Shown: piece after piece, positions 34,007 to 44,217 of the stretch | Position numbering within the stretch: position 1 is the first letter of the stretch | Layout: each line of letters opens with the position of its first letter | DNA from: Neofusicoccum parvum | Lineage: Eukaryota > Ascomycota > Dothideomycetes > Botryosphaeriales > Botryosphaeriaceae | Direction of reading: 5' to 3' | NCBI GenBank assembly: GCA_020912385.1 | Contig: CP087214.1 | Span: 1,798,001-1,862,000, forward strand | Length of the DNA: 64,000 bases | Notes under the pieces: model-generated | What the model was told of the DNA's origin: nothing | What the model saw: the letters and a program-made list of their open reading frames with translations, nothing else | Database searches by the model: none | Translations under genes and position numbers: made by a program

Positions 34007-35250
34007 AACCTCCAAAGACTCTGCAGCCTCCTCCCTCCATTGCTTCCAAATCGAATCGAACCCGGCCGCGTGCTGACCGCCTACACCAGACCAATCCCCC
34101 ACATTGACCCAACCACCCACACCCTCAGCATAACCGCGACCGACCCCTCCTTCCTCACCACACCGCTCCAGCTCAGCGCCGACGACCTCCGCTCCCGCTT
34201 CCGCCAGCACGAGGTCGTCGCCGTCCTCCAGTGCGCGGGCAACCGCCGGCACACGATGCGCACCCAGCTGCGCGAGGTCAAGGGCGTCGACTGGCTCGAC
34301 GGGGCCGCCATGTGCTGCGTGTGGCGCGGCCCGCTCCTGCGAGACGTGCTGCTAGCCGCGGGGGCGGCTCCGCCACCGCCGTCCCACGACGACGGCGACG
34401 GCGACGGGCTGGAGCGGGTCGACAGCGTCGTGGATGGCGCCGGGGGCGGCCTGCACGTGCAGTTCGCGAGCCACGCGGCGCGGTGCCAGGAGGACGCGTG
34501 GTACGGCGCGTCGATCCCGCTCGCGCGCGCGATGCGGCCGGAGGACGAGGTCGTGGTCGCGGTGGAGATGAACGGGGCGCCGCTGAAGGCGAGGCACGGC
34601 GCGCCGGTGCGGCTGGTGGTGCCGGGCTGCGCGGGGGCGCGGAGCGTGAAGTGGTGAGGCTCTCGTTTTTGCATCTTGTCTGCTGGACCGGGAAGGGTGG
34701 ATTTGGCGGCTGACGGGGGGTGGCCAGGGTCGATACCATCGTCGTCCAGCCCTACGAGAGCACGAACCACTACCAGCAGCGCGATTACAAGGTCCTGCCT
34801 CCCGAGTGCTGCGACCAAGCTGCCGCCGAGAAGTGGTGGAGCCGTGTCTTGGCCCTCATGGACATGCCGGTCAACTCCGTTGTTGGTGCCCCGGCCTCTG
34901 GGTCTCGCGTCTCCCTGTCTCACAATGGCACGGTTGAGGTCATGGGCTACGCGGTTCCGGGCGGCGGGAATGGGCCAGTGCGCCGGGTTGAGGTGTCGGC
35001 GGATGAGGGCGCGACGTGGGTTGAAGCGGAGATCTTGGCGCCGCCGGAGGAGGTGCGGAAGAAGGGCTTGGGGTTGAAGTGGGCGTGGAGCCTGTGGCGG
35101 GCGAGGGTGAAGGTGGAGAAGGGACAAGGGAAAAGAGTTTGGAGTAGGGCGACGGATGAGAGTGATACGCAACCGAGGTATCCAGCGTGGAATTGGAGGG
35201 GCTTGGCGTATAATGGGTACGGCGAGGCGGCGGATTTGATTATTGAGTGA
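34007..35250 (+). pseudogene. Sulfite-oxidase-family molybdopterin enzyme, N-terminus incomplete
   Basis: Two exons (about 34007-34653 and 34728-35250) joined by a 74-bp intron with a CTGAC branch. The molybdenum-cofactor domain is clear: VVAVLQCAGNRRHTM supplies the conserved cysteine ligand, followed by DWLDGAAMCCVWRGPLLRDVL, YGASIPLARAM and VEMNGAPLKARHGAPVRLVVPG. Exon 2 gives the dimerisation domain (NSVVGAP, VEVSADEGATWVEAEI, YPAWNWRGLAYNGYGEAADLII). The frame has no ATG before the cofactor cysteine. The expected segment with a TP-x-x-x-F/Y-x-R-N-H motif is reduced to LTAYTRPIPHID. Either a 5' exon is missed or the gene has lost its start. A Gly/Asp-rich insert lies around 34380-34450. 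Confidence 0.65.
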
Positions 35251-35601
35251 TGGGTGATGGCGGGTATCAAGAGCGGCTTCCTGTGTTTTCGAGATTCTTT
35301 GACTTTCTTCGCCTTGTTTCTCCCCCCCCCCTTGGATTTCTACATGAGTAGGTTGATCGTTTGAGTCGTCAACTTGCAATACACATGTTAGCATTTGCGA
35401 TTAATGTCTATTAAGGGCTTCATCGAAAGGTCAGGTTTCTGTTGACAGTTGATTTTACCGTGGACCTGTAGGAATACCTTCATCGCCTACGCCCGTAGCG
35501 TGCAAGGGAGTGGTATCGAAAGATGGCGCAAAATGTGGAAGGGAATCCGTAGGAAAAGAGCCAATCTTCTATGCTATACACACCCGATACCTCCAACGGA
35601 A
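35251..35601. other. Intergenic region, 351 bp
   Basis: Lies between convergent 3' ends. A short C run occurs near 35323. Nothing else is visible. Confidence 0.4.
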
Positions 35602-36633
35602 CTAAAAAGTTTCGGCTATAACGCCAGGCGGTCTTGTATAATCCGGAGGCCATGCTTGCGGTGCCATTGGCGGCTCAGGCTCAATTTCCACGGCCCACAG
35701 CTTTCCTTCAAGCGCTCGTTTCAGCAGCCACTGTGAGCGCAGGTCGCGGTCACGAGGTAGACAGAACCGCTCGTGACATTCGTTACGATGGCCATCGTTT
35801 TGATCTGCAGGACTTTCACCAAGTCCCATAGACATCCAGCGTTCAAGAGAGCTCCAGTAAGCCCTCAAAACGTCGTTCTCGTGCAGGACCACAAACTTTG
35901 TATGTTTGCGATGCTGCACTGTCCTTTGGAGAAACACATGTCTTGATGAAGGCGTATAGAATGATGCGTTTGGGAGCACTACACACTCAAGATTTTGCAG
36001 GGTTGCGGGCTCGTCGAGTTTGGGGTTGAGATCCTCGAGGACTGCGGCTTGGAGAGCCAATTTCTTCAGATTCGGCCAAAAGGTCCACCAGTAGTCCGGA
36101 AAAAGGCGGCAACTGACGAATTCTTCAAGGTTCGAGAGTTGGCTGAAGGCGCTGCTGAGCTTTGGCATCACGTTCAAGTGGTCCTGGTGCGGGTCCATTG
36201 TATCGAAGGGCATGCTGACGACGAGGCGCTTCAGCGACGACTGCATGATAGACAACAGCTCGAAGCTCCAGTGGGCGACAGGCTGGTTGTCGATGGAATG
36301 GGATGGGAACGGGGCCAGGTACAGGCTGGCCAGCAACGGCTTCACATCCACGTGCGGCAGAGTGGATTCAGCGGAGCGTCTGGGAGAGAGCAGGGCGTCC
36401 AAGGAGATCAGAAGCAGACGTAGACGATTCTCCGAGTCGATGGAGAGACAGTGAGAGTATAGATGGCGCACAGCGGCCGGATACGTGAGTCTGGAGACGC
36501 GGGTGAATGCATGGATTGCCTTCGCCGACGGGTCTGAGAGGTGGAGCGCAACCGTGTTTGGCGGCGGGACAAGGCTGTCCAGGACCAGCAACAGCAGCTC
36601 AGGCGGCAGCCGGCACGCGACGGCGGGCTCCAT
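35602..36633 (-). CDS. F-box-like protein
   Basis: A single exon of 343 aa starting at the ATG 36633. The N-terminus has an F-box-like helix set, CRLPPELLLLVLDSLVPP followed by AKAIHAFTRVSRLTYPAAVRHLYSHC, as in fungal F-box proteins where this region binds Skp1. Later segments show leucine-rich irregular repeats (LSQLSNLEEFVSC, FWPNLKKLALQAAVLEDL, LQNLECVVLPNASFYTP) consistent with a substrate-recruiting domain. The C-terminus is Trp/Pro-rich. It would be expected to select targets for SCF ubiquitin ligases. The F-box is diverged, so the assignment is probable rather than certain. Confidence 0.7.
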   Translation of the reverse strand: MEPAVACRLPPELLLLVLDSLVPPPNTVALHLSDPSAKAIHAFTRVSRLTYPAAVRHLYSHCLSIDSENRLRLLLISLDALLSPRRSAESTLPHVDVKPLLASLYLAPFPSHSIDNQPVAHWSFELLSIMQSSLKRLVVSMPFDTMDPHQDHLNVMPKLSSAFSQLSNLEEFVSCRLFPDYWWTFWPNLKKLALQAAVLEDLNPKLDEPATLQNLECVVLPNASFYTPSSRHVFLQRTVQHRKHTKFVVLHENDVLRAYWSSLERWMSMGLGESPADQNDGHRNECHERFCLPRDRDLRSQWLLKRALEGKLWAVEIEPEPPMAPQAWPPDYTRPPGVIAETF

Positions 36634-38741
36634 GCTGCATGCGATTCCGGCGGAAGTGATGGAGACAGCGGCGAAGCGGCGACGCGGTGGATGACGATGT
36701 CAACGAAACGGGGAAACCGGGGTGGCGGCGGCAACCACTTTCGGGCGCGGGGGTCGCCGTCGCCGTCACGTCTTCCTTCCTCCTCCCGTTCGCCGCTCTC
36801 CCTGCTTCATTCATCCGCTGTCCATCCACTCGCCCACCGCCCATTTTCGGCCATGCGGTACTCGAGACAACACGCTGAACAAGCCAGCCAAGGACAACGA
36901 ACACCTTCGTCGTGCGGAATGGCTGGGCGTGGCGGTCGCGCCGCAGCTCTCGATGACAAGTCCACGAGCCCACCACGCTGGCATTGAAACGGACAAAGAA
37001 ATGCGGGATGACTGAGATCGGAGCAAAGTCTCCTCCGGACGGACGAAGGAACTGCGAGGGCGCCACAAGGCGATGCAAAGCCTGCAAAGAGAGGTATGAT
37101 GCGCGAAAATGACCTTCCGGAATGATAGATGGTGTGCCTTGAAGAGGCACGAGGCTCTGTGTGATGACGCGTAAGTTCTGAAGAAAGATCATGTTCGAGC
37201 TATTATTAGGCTTCTCCCGCCGGAAGTCTCAATCTGTGCGAAGCAGTTGGCACTGGCTCTGCGGATCCATCCGGCGGTGGAAAGGGCACGCTTCCCCGAC
37301 ACGCGTTCTCCAGGCACGACACCTTAAAATAGTCCTTGGATCTACGTCTAAAGTACATAATGCATATCTCGCCGCTCTGGTTGGTGCGAGTGGCCTTGCC
37401 GAATCCCCAAGTGCCTGAATCGCAAGCCGGGGAAGACTAAATATAACGAGATCACGACATTACATGATTCGGCACTTTCGCGCCGGTGCAGAAAGACGCT
37501 AGAGTCTGAGACAATGCGGCGGAAATCCCGCACTGTGGCAGATAGTCTATCGCTTCCTGGGCCACTCACTCCTGCTGTCGCAAGGAGTCTCCGCCTTGCA
37601 GAACTGATTTTCCAGGATTTTGGAACCCGAGACGACGAGCGCCCGCCTTTGTAAACTTCGGAACGATTGGTCCATCTTCATTCCAGTCTCGCTCGCATCC
37701 TGGCTCTACCCGAGAACAGTCGCGTGCGTTAGCCGACGTCATTGGAAAGAGCAAGGATGTTGGGCGTCGACCACTGGCCACTCAGCGGGGCGCGCTGATG
37801 ACCAAGCACATGAGGCTCCATAGGGCTAAGACATGCGGCCGCGGAGACGAATGTTTGAAGAGTTAAACGTTCAGGCTAGCCTCAACAAGCAGTAGCCAGC
37901 GGGGCTCCGGCCCGCATCTGGGTCAAATACAGGTCGGCTTTCCAAGTCTCGATTCATAGCAAGAATCTCTTGCGCTGGAAAAATCCGAGACGCGTCACCA
38001 TGAGATCTCTGAAGCCCATTAGGATGCCAGGAATAACGAGCACCGCAGAGCACATGCTGCCAAGGAGTGCTTCGCCGTTGAAGTGCGCGTAAAATGGCTT
38101 GCATTGGCCACTTCCTGAACGGAAAGGCCATAACTGAGCCGCACGTGAGACACAAGGAACGTTACACCGCCTGTATCTGCTCAAAATTGTCAACTCTTGT
38201 GGTAAGTCGTCGCAGATCCAAGCATCGCACTCGACAGCAGATCTCGGGTTTCGTATTCGGAATGAGCAACATCTCCGGATTGGCAGCCCGGAACGAGCGG
38301 AGAGCTCGGGAAGCTTAATCTAGCGCCAGGTTGCCGGATCTCAAACCGAAAAACCTCCCCTCGTACTCGGCTCTCTGGATGATCTACACCTATGCTTATT
38401 CCTTCAGCCACCAGCCTACGTACGCCAGCACAGTTCAACACCATGGATTCCCCTCCACGTCCGTGTGCCTGGAGCGCCCCGTGTGCGAAAATAGCAGCCC
38501 AAGCTTTTTCCAGCTCAGCCCAGAAATGCTTGGGCGCAAGAGACTGAAGGCCGCCATGGCCGCGATTCATATAAAGCCCTGCAGGCGCCTGCCTGACAGG
38601 TCTCCAAACACCACTCCCACCCCAGCACACCAAGGCATTCGAGCAAGCTTAAAGCTATCGACCATCCACCACACCTCCACCAACCACAGCGACTTCAGCG
38701 CAGTTTGATCAAACGACCTTAGCTGTCCACACAAAACATCA
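36634..38741. other. Divergent promoter region, 2.1 kb
   Basis: Lies between the F-box-like gene (minus) and the 395-aa unknown (plus). Short ORFs such as 38331-38708 have no domain. A TATA-like element sits at 38569. Confidence 0.4.
38569..38576 (+). promoter_or_regulatory. TATA-like element
   Basis: ATATAAAG, 166 bp upstream of the ATG at 38742, in a spacing that would allow a leader of roughly 130 nt. Confidence 0.35.
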
Positions 38742-39988
38742 ATGGCCTACCCAACCCAGAAGCCTCCGGCCTACCAAGACGGCATGTTTTCCGAAGCGCA
38801 ATCCCACGCAGTGGAGCTGGCGGCCTCCAGGGAACCGTCCCGATCCCGGGCTTCTACAATGCGCGGCTTGAGCAAGCCTGTTGTCATCCCTCGTAAGTTC
38901 AGGACGTGAAATGGAAATAAAGGAGACTTTCGCTAAGACAACGCCATCTAGAAACCATCAACATGTTTTACGTCCGCTCATTCTCCCCGTTTGCACGCGC
39001 CTATCCGCCTTCCTTTGCAGAACTCCCCAACCCCATCGGGGAAGATGAATTCCTCACCTTCATCGACGGCCTCAACAACGCCTTCATGATGAACCCCTTC
39101 TTCCAGGCCGGTTTCATGGCTAGCGGCATGATCATGTCGGTGCCAATCCTCCCCGTCCAGCTCGCCGGCGGCGGGGTGCAGGCGCTCGCGGCGATTGGCT
39201 CTGCCTCCATCACTCTCATCCGCGGCAGGAAGTACCTAAAGAAAGTCAATGCCGAGATCTTCAACCCACGGGGCCTCGCCGTCCGGATTTGCACGACAAA
39301 GAAAATGATGGGGGCCGTCGGCATGAACGAGACCAAGCTCACCCTCCCGCCGCTTGAAGACACTAACGACCTCGAATTCGGCCTCTCACACACGGAATCC
39401 GGCCGCTCGACACCCGCACTCGAGGGCAGCGTGCCCGAAGATCCTCGCATGCGCCGCTTGCGCGCCCTCGAGGGCCATGTCACGCCCATCACTTTCGACG
39501 TTCCGCCTCAGCCGCTGCCAGAAGGCGCCTTGAAGCGCTACTCGACGGCGCCGACGCGCTGGATGAACAGCCGCAACATGCGCGGACTGATCAAGGGCCG
39601 CGACAAGGGCCTCAAGCAGCAGCAGGAAAAGGCTGCTGAGCTGGACGAGGAGTTAACCGCTACCAACAGGGAGATTGAGGAGTTGGAGAGGTTGGCCATC
39701 GCCCAGGAGACGGTTGAAGACCAGTACATGAGGAATCAGGCCAGGAGCACGGGTGCGGGAGGGCGCCCGGCGCATCAGAGGATGCCGAGCCAGGACCTGA
39801 TTGCGAGCAGGGAAAGGAAAGCGCAGATCATTGAGGAGATTAAGAAGGCAGGCGAGAAGAAGATGAAGAAGAGCGACAAGAAGGAGGAGAAGATTGCGAA
39901 CAGGATTCTGTGGATTGTCATCACGAGCTTGGACAACGCACCGCCAGAGGATGAGGAACTTGCCCTGTCGGAGACCTCGAGCCACTAA
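38742..39988 (+). CDS. Conserved-looking protein of unknown function
   Basis: Exon 1 38742-38892 and exon 2 38952-39988 (59-bp intron, phase 1) give 395 aa. The first 60 residues are polar. A hydrophobic, ordered region follows (FYVRSFSPFARAYPPSF, FLTFIDGLNNAFMMNPFFQAG, then a glycine-rich hydrophobic stretch ending LAAIGSASITLIRGRKYLKK). It looks membrane-associated but without a clean single helix. The middle is disordered with an RYSTAPTRWMNSRNMRGLIKGRDKG segment. From about residue 280 there is a charged coiled coil (QQQEKAAELDEELTATNREIEELERLA) and a Lys-rich patch before a final conserved-looking helix (IANRILWIVITSL). I recognise the layout as one recurring in filamentous fungi but cannot name a function. 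Confidence 0.8.
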
Positions 39989-40345
39989 GCGACGACACTG
40001 GCAGTGCGGGCTTGGTGAAGGGCGGTGCGCCTACGTTTTATTTTCCTTCTGATTCTTTTTACGAGCTTGAGATATCCGCCATTCGTTCTGCAAGTTACGA
40101 TGAGTTATAGACTGGTTGGTGTTAAAATACAACACTTTTCTTCTGCCTACTACTGTTCTCCACCTCCCAGGCATCTGCAATCAAAAGTGGATAGGGCCCA
40201 CTCTGCTAAACATCGGATTGGCCGCTGTGACATAGCCACACGGCGCCATGGAGCGGGGTCACCTGCACCCGTTATCTCGATAAACCTCTAAAATGCTCCA
40301 GCCTCATCTTCCTTTTGAAAATCGTAACCCTCTCCATCCTTTACC
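39989..40345. other. Intergenic region, 357 bp
   Basis: 3' flank of the 395-aa protein gene and the likely promoter/leader of the small TM ORF and HET gene. No element is clear. Confidence 0.4.
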
Positions 40346-40504
40346 ATGCCCATCGACGTCCGCATGTCCACTATCTACCTCCCATCCCAAGACAATGTCT
40401 TCGCCTTCCTCGTTGGCTTCACCCTCATCCTCCTCATCTGCCTCGTTCCGCGCACCTTCCTCTTCTTCGGCAACCTTGTGGGGACGAGACAAAAGCTCTA
40501 TTAA
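40346..40504 (+). CDS. 52-aa single-transmembrane peptide ORF directly before the HET gene
   Basis: ATG at 40346 in a good context (TTACCATGC) opens 52 codons ending in TAA at 40502-40504, two nucleotides before the ATG of the HET-domain ORF. The peptide has a short polar N-terminus, one strong hydrophobic helix (VFAFLVGFTLILLICLVP), a second hydrophobic patch (TFLFFG) and a basic tail (GTRQKLY). It may be a true small membrane protein, a translated upstream ORF controlling the HET gene, or chance. The coherent hydrophobic design and tight spacing argue against pure chance. No family is recognised. Confidence 0.45.
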   Translation: MPIDVRMSTIYLPSQDNVFAFLVGFTLILLICLVPRTFLFFGNLVGTRQKLY

Positions 40505-40506
40505 TT

Positions 40507-42609
40507 ATGGCAGAATCCACTTTTGATGCAATGCCAACTCAAACCGAAACAAAGCCGTGGTGTCTGACGTGCTTGGACCAGCGGTCAGATCTCTATGAGG
40601 AACTATCGACCAACTCGGCCAATGTCGCGTCGGTGCTGACAGGGCACTTGACGCCGCAAATGCGCTACCGCCTGATTCAATTCAAAAGCCTTGAGGAATC
40701 AGCAGAGTCTGGGTGCTGGTTCTGCAGATGCATCCAAGAAGGCGTCCGGCTGTTTTGGGACGAGTTGATCCCCGGTTCTGAAATGTGTGGGCTTGAAGAG
40801 GAGGACTCATACGGCGTTTGTGTCCAGCTGAGACCAGGACAGAGTCTCTTCGTTTCTTGGGTCTGGTCATCACATGTCCTGGAGGTCGCTGATGGCTCGT
40901 TTGGTCCAAAACATGTCCTCTCCGATGATCACTGGATAAGGCTGATGCAGCCGCTTGAGTTTTATAACGATCCCGGCACGTCTCAGCGGAGGAGCCCTCA
41001 AAACTGTGCATTTGGAGCCTCCAGAAACATAGCGTCTTTTCTAGACTTGGAGCAGTGCCGGAATAAAGTCAATCCATGGGTGGAGTCCTGCAACCTCGAC
41101 CATCCCGCTTGCCAGGACCGAGACACGATGCTGCCAAGGCGGGTTCTCGACATTTCAACTGATAATGTGAGGCTGGTGGAAAGCAAAGGCCTACAGCAGC
41201 AAAGATATGCAACACTAAGCCATTGCTGGGGAAGCCCAGACGCAGGCGGTGTCAAGTTCCAAACTATCAAGAACAATCTCAAAGCTCGGAACAGCGGTAC
41301 CCAGCTGGAGGACTTTCCAAAGACGTTCCTAGATGCGATTCGTGTTGTGCGGCTTATCGGCTGCGACTACATCTGGATCGACTCATTGTGTATCATCCAA
41401 GACGACGAGCAGGACTGGAAAGAGCAGGCGATGCAGATGGCAAGCATATATGCGAACTCGTATCTCAACATTGGTGCCACAGCATCTTCGAACAACAAGG
41501 GCGGCTGCCTCAAAACTCGACGAGTCACATACGAGTCAATCGGGATGGACTTCGACGTGGAAGAACCCAGACGGTCCCATCACATTCAGGGCAATGCCCA
41601 CGTCAGACGCTACTGCGACACCGCCCATCGGCATTTCTCGGAGGCCGTCGAAACCCACCTCAATGCGCCGCCGCTTCTCACAAGAGCATGGGTCTTTCAA
41701 GAACGGCTATTAGCCCCTCGTACTCTGCACTTCGCTGGCTCTGAACTCGTCTGGGAATGCCGGACGTGCATGAAGTGCGAGTGCGGGGGAGTCGAGCGCC
41801 TTGAGAAACGACATTGGTTCAAATCGCAATTCGACCAATCTCTGAAAGGCTGCAAGTCGAGAGCAGAAGTATTGGATGCATGGCTAAGGGTGGTTACGCA
41901 ATACTCCAAGCTCAATCTCACATACCAAAGCGATTGGCCCTTTGCGTTAGCGGGTCTGGCGACCGTCGTGGAAAGACAAGTTCAATGCCGCTACTTGGCA
42001 GGCATCTGGGAAGCAGACCTTCCCAGAGCACTTTTGTGGAGGAACTTGTCACGGAACAAATATGAGAGTAAGGAAACCGGTGCCCCTACCTGGTCTTGCA
42101 ATTCTCGACATCTCCAGCTTGGAACGCACGATTCTGAAATATCCTATTCCGCTCTCCTGGAGTATGGATTCAAGCAAGATGATCGGTTGGCCGTTGACCA
42201 TCAGAGCTGTTTCTGCCAGGTAGCAGACAACAATCAGTTTGGGACTGTTACTTCCGGATGGTTGAAGATGATGGCCGCCTTGCATCATGGTAGTCTGAGG
42301 CTCAGCCAAGAAGACGGCAAGGTCAGATCGTGGCAGGTTGAATTCGAAACAAAGAAAGGTCCACGGCGATTCAATATCTGGACCGATTACGACCTATCTT
42401 CAGGGAGCATAGACCGGTTGACGGAAGGAAACGAGGTAGTTGGTTTGTTGATTGGCACTACGATGCAGCTCAAGAGTAGAGAGTATATAATTGTCCTTGC
42501 TTCAGTTCAGGATCAGACGGCTCGCTACCACAGAATTGGCATAGCCTATCTTGACTCTGCAGAGGAAGTCTTCAAAGGAGTAGATCCCAGCAGTGTTGAG
42601 ATAATATGA
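40507..42609 (+). CDS. HET-domain protein (heterokaryon incompatibility type)
   Basis: A single uninterrupted 700-aa ORF; the ATG at 40507 is the first in frame near the start of similarity. Two CxxC pairs lie near the N-terminus (WCLTCLDQ, CWFCRCI), common in this group. The three HET blocks are present: RYATLSHCWG (about residue 235); FPKTFLDAIRVVRLIGCDYIWIDSLCIIQDD with QMASIYANSYLNIGATAS; and LLTRAWVFQERLLAPRTLHF. The C-terminal 300 residues are typical extension sequence (WSDWPFALAG-like segment, Trp-rich and polar). HET proteins mediate programmed cell death after non-self recognition or related immune-like responses. No NACHT, NLR, SesB or similar partner gene is in the window. Confidence 0.93.
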   Translation: MAESTFDAMPTQTETKPWCLTCLDQRSDLYEELSTNSANVASVLTGHLTPQMRYRLIQFKSLEESAESGCWFCRCIQEGVRLFWDELIPGSEMCGLEEEDSYGVCVQLRPGQSLFVSWVWSSHVLEVADGSFGPKHVLSDDHWIRLMQPLEFYNDPGTSQRRSPQNCAFGASRNIASFLDLEQCRNKVNPWVESCNLDHPACQDRDTMLPRRVLDISTDNVRLVESKGLQQQRYATLSHCWGSPDAGGVKFQTIKNNLKARNSGTQLEDFPKTFLDAIRVVRLIGCDYIWIDSLCIIQDDEQDWKEQAMQMASIYANSYLNIGATASSNNKGGCLKTRRVTYESIGMDFDVEEPRRSHHIQGNAHVRRYCDTAHRHFSEAVETHLNAPPLLTRAWVFQERLLAPRTLHFAGSELVWECRTCMKCECGGVERLEKRHWFKSQFDQSLKGCKSRAEVLDAWLRVVTQYSKLNLTYQSDWPFALAGLATVVERQVQCRYLAGIWEADLPRALLWRNLSRNKYESKETGAPTWSCNSRHLQLGTHDSEISYSALLEYGFKQDDRLAVDHQSCFCQVADNNQFGTVTSGWLKMMAALHHGSLRLSQEDGKVRSWQVEFETKKGPRRFNIWTDYDLSSGSIDRLTEGNEVVGLLIGTTMQLKSREYIIVLASVQDQTARYHRIGIAYLDSAEEVFKGVDPSSVEII

Positions 42610-42839
42610 CAGAAGTATAGCAGTTGGGTTGGACTACACCATGTTCTGTGTTCTTGTTTGCAAAAGAACGGTCTTGAATTGCTCTTCGAACAATTGAGGC
42701 TACGGCCGCCCCTTGACATATGCTCATAGCAAGACGCAAGGCTTAGTCAACTCACTAGGAGGACAGGCAGAACTCTTCCCCTGCAGACGGCCTGTGTTCT
42801 TCACTTGTCAAGGACCGCCTGTCATGGGCTCATGTTTCC

Positions 42840-43789
42840 CTAATCCTCCTTCACTGCGCTGGCTTGAGCACTGACCTGGGGCCCACTCTTTCCTAAAAGG
42901 CCCGCCGCCCGCCATTCATAGACAATCCATATGAACGCCAAGACTCCGCCATACCACGCAGTCCATGCAAACGCCCCAAGCTCGGCCGCTGCTTTCTCCT
43001 CGTGACTGACGGGAAGTCTCAGTAGATCTCTCTGGATCCTCTCTGGCAGCAAGTGCACAACCCAGCCCGCAAGATTGACAACCACGACGTTCACACGCTG
43101 CAGCGTGATCGTGTACGCCGCAATGGTGTGGAACACGGCCCACGACCGGTGGCGCGCAAACTCCTTCGCCCTCGCCGTCTCCACCGTCCGGAACAGGCTG
43201 TAGAAGTAGGCCGGCGCGAGGAACCACAGAGACGACTCGAACGTCGGCCACATGAGAAACGGGATGGGCTTGCCGCCGACGACCATGTGGACGTGGTAGA
43301 ATTCCGGGTACGTGTGCGACATGCCGCGGTTGAGGATCCAGAAGCCGCCCAACCCGAGCAGGAGGGAGCCGCTCAGCACGATGTAGCCGTTGGAGCGGTG
43401 GAATGCAGGCCAGCGTTTGCGGACGCTGTCGATGTGCTGGAGGGGCATCATGATGGACCAGGCGATGGCCGGCCCGGCATGGAGGGCGCGGTATATGAAG
43501 AGAGGGAGGCGCTGAGTGGAGAGCGCTTTGAGGCGGCGGTTTAAGAAATGTTCGTCTATCTGGTTGACCGTAAGTTTAAAGTTGATTTATACATAGTCGT
43601 ACCGATGCGCTAGGCCAAGGTTAGATTGGTGGTGAGTCAACTTACTTTGCTATCCCGGAAAGTTGTAAACACAGGCTTGCCGGGCCAGTCACGACGGTGG
43701 CCGGTGAAGGCTGCGATGGCAAAGAATATCATAAGGAGGCTCAATGAAACCGCGATTTTGAGAGAGATATGAACTGGCCGGCGTGCCAT
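42840..43789 (-). CDS. Polytopic membrane protein, possibly DUF2306-like
   Basis: Exon 1 43789-43646 and exon 2 43559-42840 (86-bp intron, phase 0) give 287 aa. Hydrophobic segments: a first near the N-terminus (ISLKIAVSLSLLMIFFAIAAF), then RALHAGPAIAWSIMM, YIVLSGSLLLGLGGFWIL, LWFLAPAYFYSLF, WAVFHTIAAYTITL, NVVVVNLAGWVVHLL and WYGGVLAFIWIVYEW. Intramembrane or boundary histidines (LHAG, HRSNGY, HRSWAVFH) resemble bacterial and fungal DUF2306 proteins. That family link is tentative. Transport or heme-related roles cannot be decided here. A TATA-like element lies about 60 bp upstream. Confidence 0.75.
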
Positions 43790-44217
43790 TTTGCTGAGGT
43801 TGATGCAATAGCGATCAGTTCGTGGATGTGGTCCGTTAGATGTTCATATATATACGCAAAATCTCTAGAATCCTACGTAGCGAATGGATAACAATGCATT
43901 TTCCTCTTGTCCGACGCACTCTTGGCAATCACATGTGCTTCCCCGGCCCCGGCTGGAGTGGGAGGAGGGGAAGCCTCGGTGTGCAATGGCCAAGAGCAGC
44001 TTACTTGGCCGCGGAGCTTTTTGAAGATTAATGATCATCAAACTGGGCGTCCGAGATGATTTTGTTGGGACTGGCTTGTCACAGCATGCTGATCCTTTCC
44101 GCTCAACGATTCTGCTGGATATTCATACTTGAAGGATATATCTGAGCTAGGGTACGTACACGTAGAGCATGCACACGCAGTGATTCAACACACCGCACAA
44201 TCGAGTTGTCATCCGAG
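43790..44217. other. Divergent promoter region, 428 bp
   Basis: Shared by the polytopic membrane protein gene (minus) and the thioesterase-like gene (plus). It has a TATA-like run (ATATATATA) at 43846-43854 placed for the minus-strand gene. Confidence 0.45.
43846..43854 (-). promoter_or_regulatory. TATA-like element
   Basis: TATATATAT on the minus strand, about 60 bp upstream of the ATG at 43789. Confidence 0.4.

Noticed and set aside
33962..34030. ATG at 33962 as the start of the sulfite-oxidase-like gene
   Set aside because: Its frame stops after 14 codons, and no intron of plausible length and phase connects it to the downstream frame.
36634..38741. Possible small genes between the F-box-like gene and the 395-aa protein gene
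   Set aside because: Only short ORFs without domain, splice chain or codon bias resembling neighbours.
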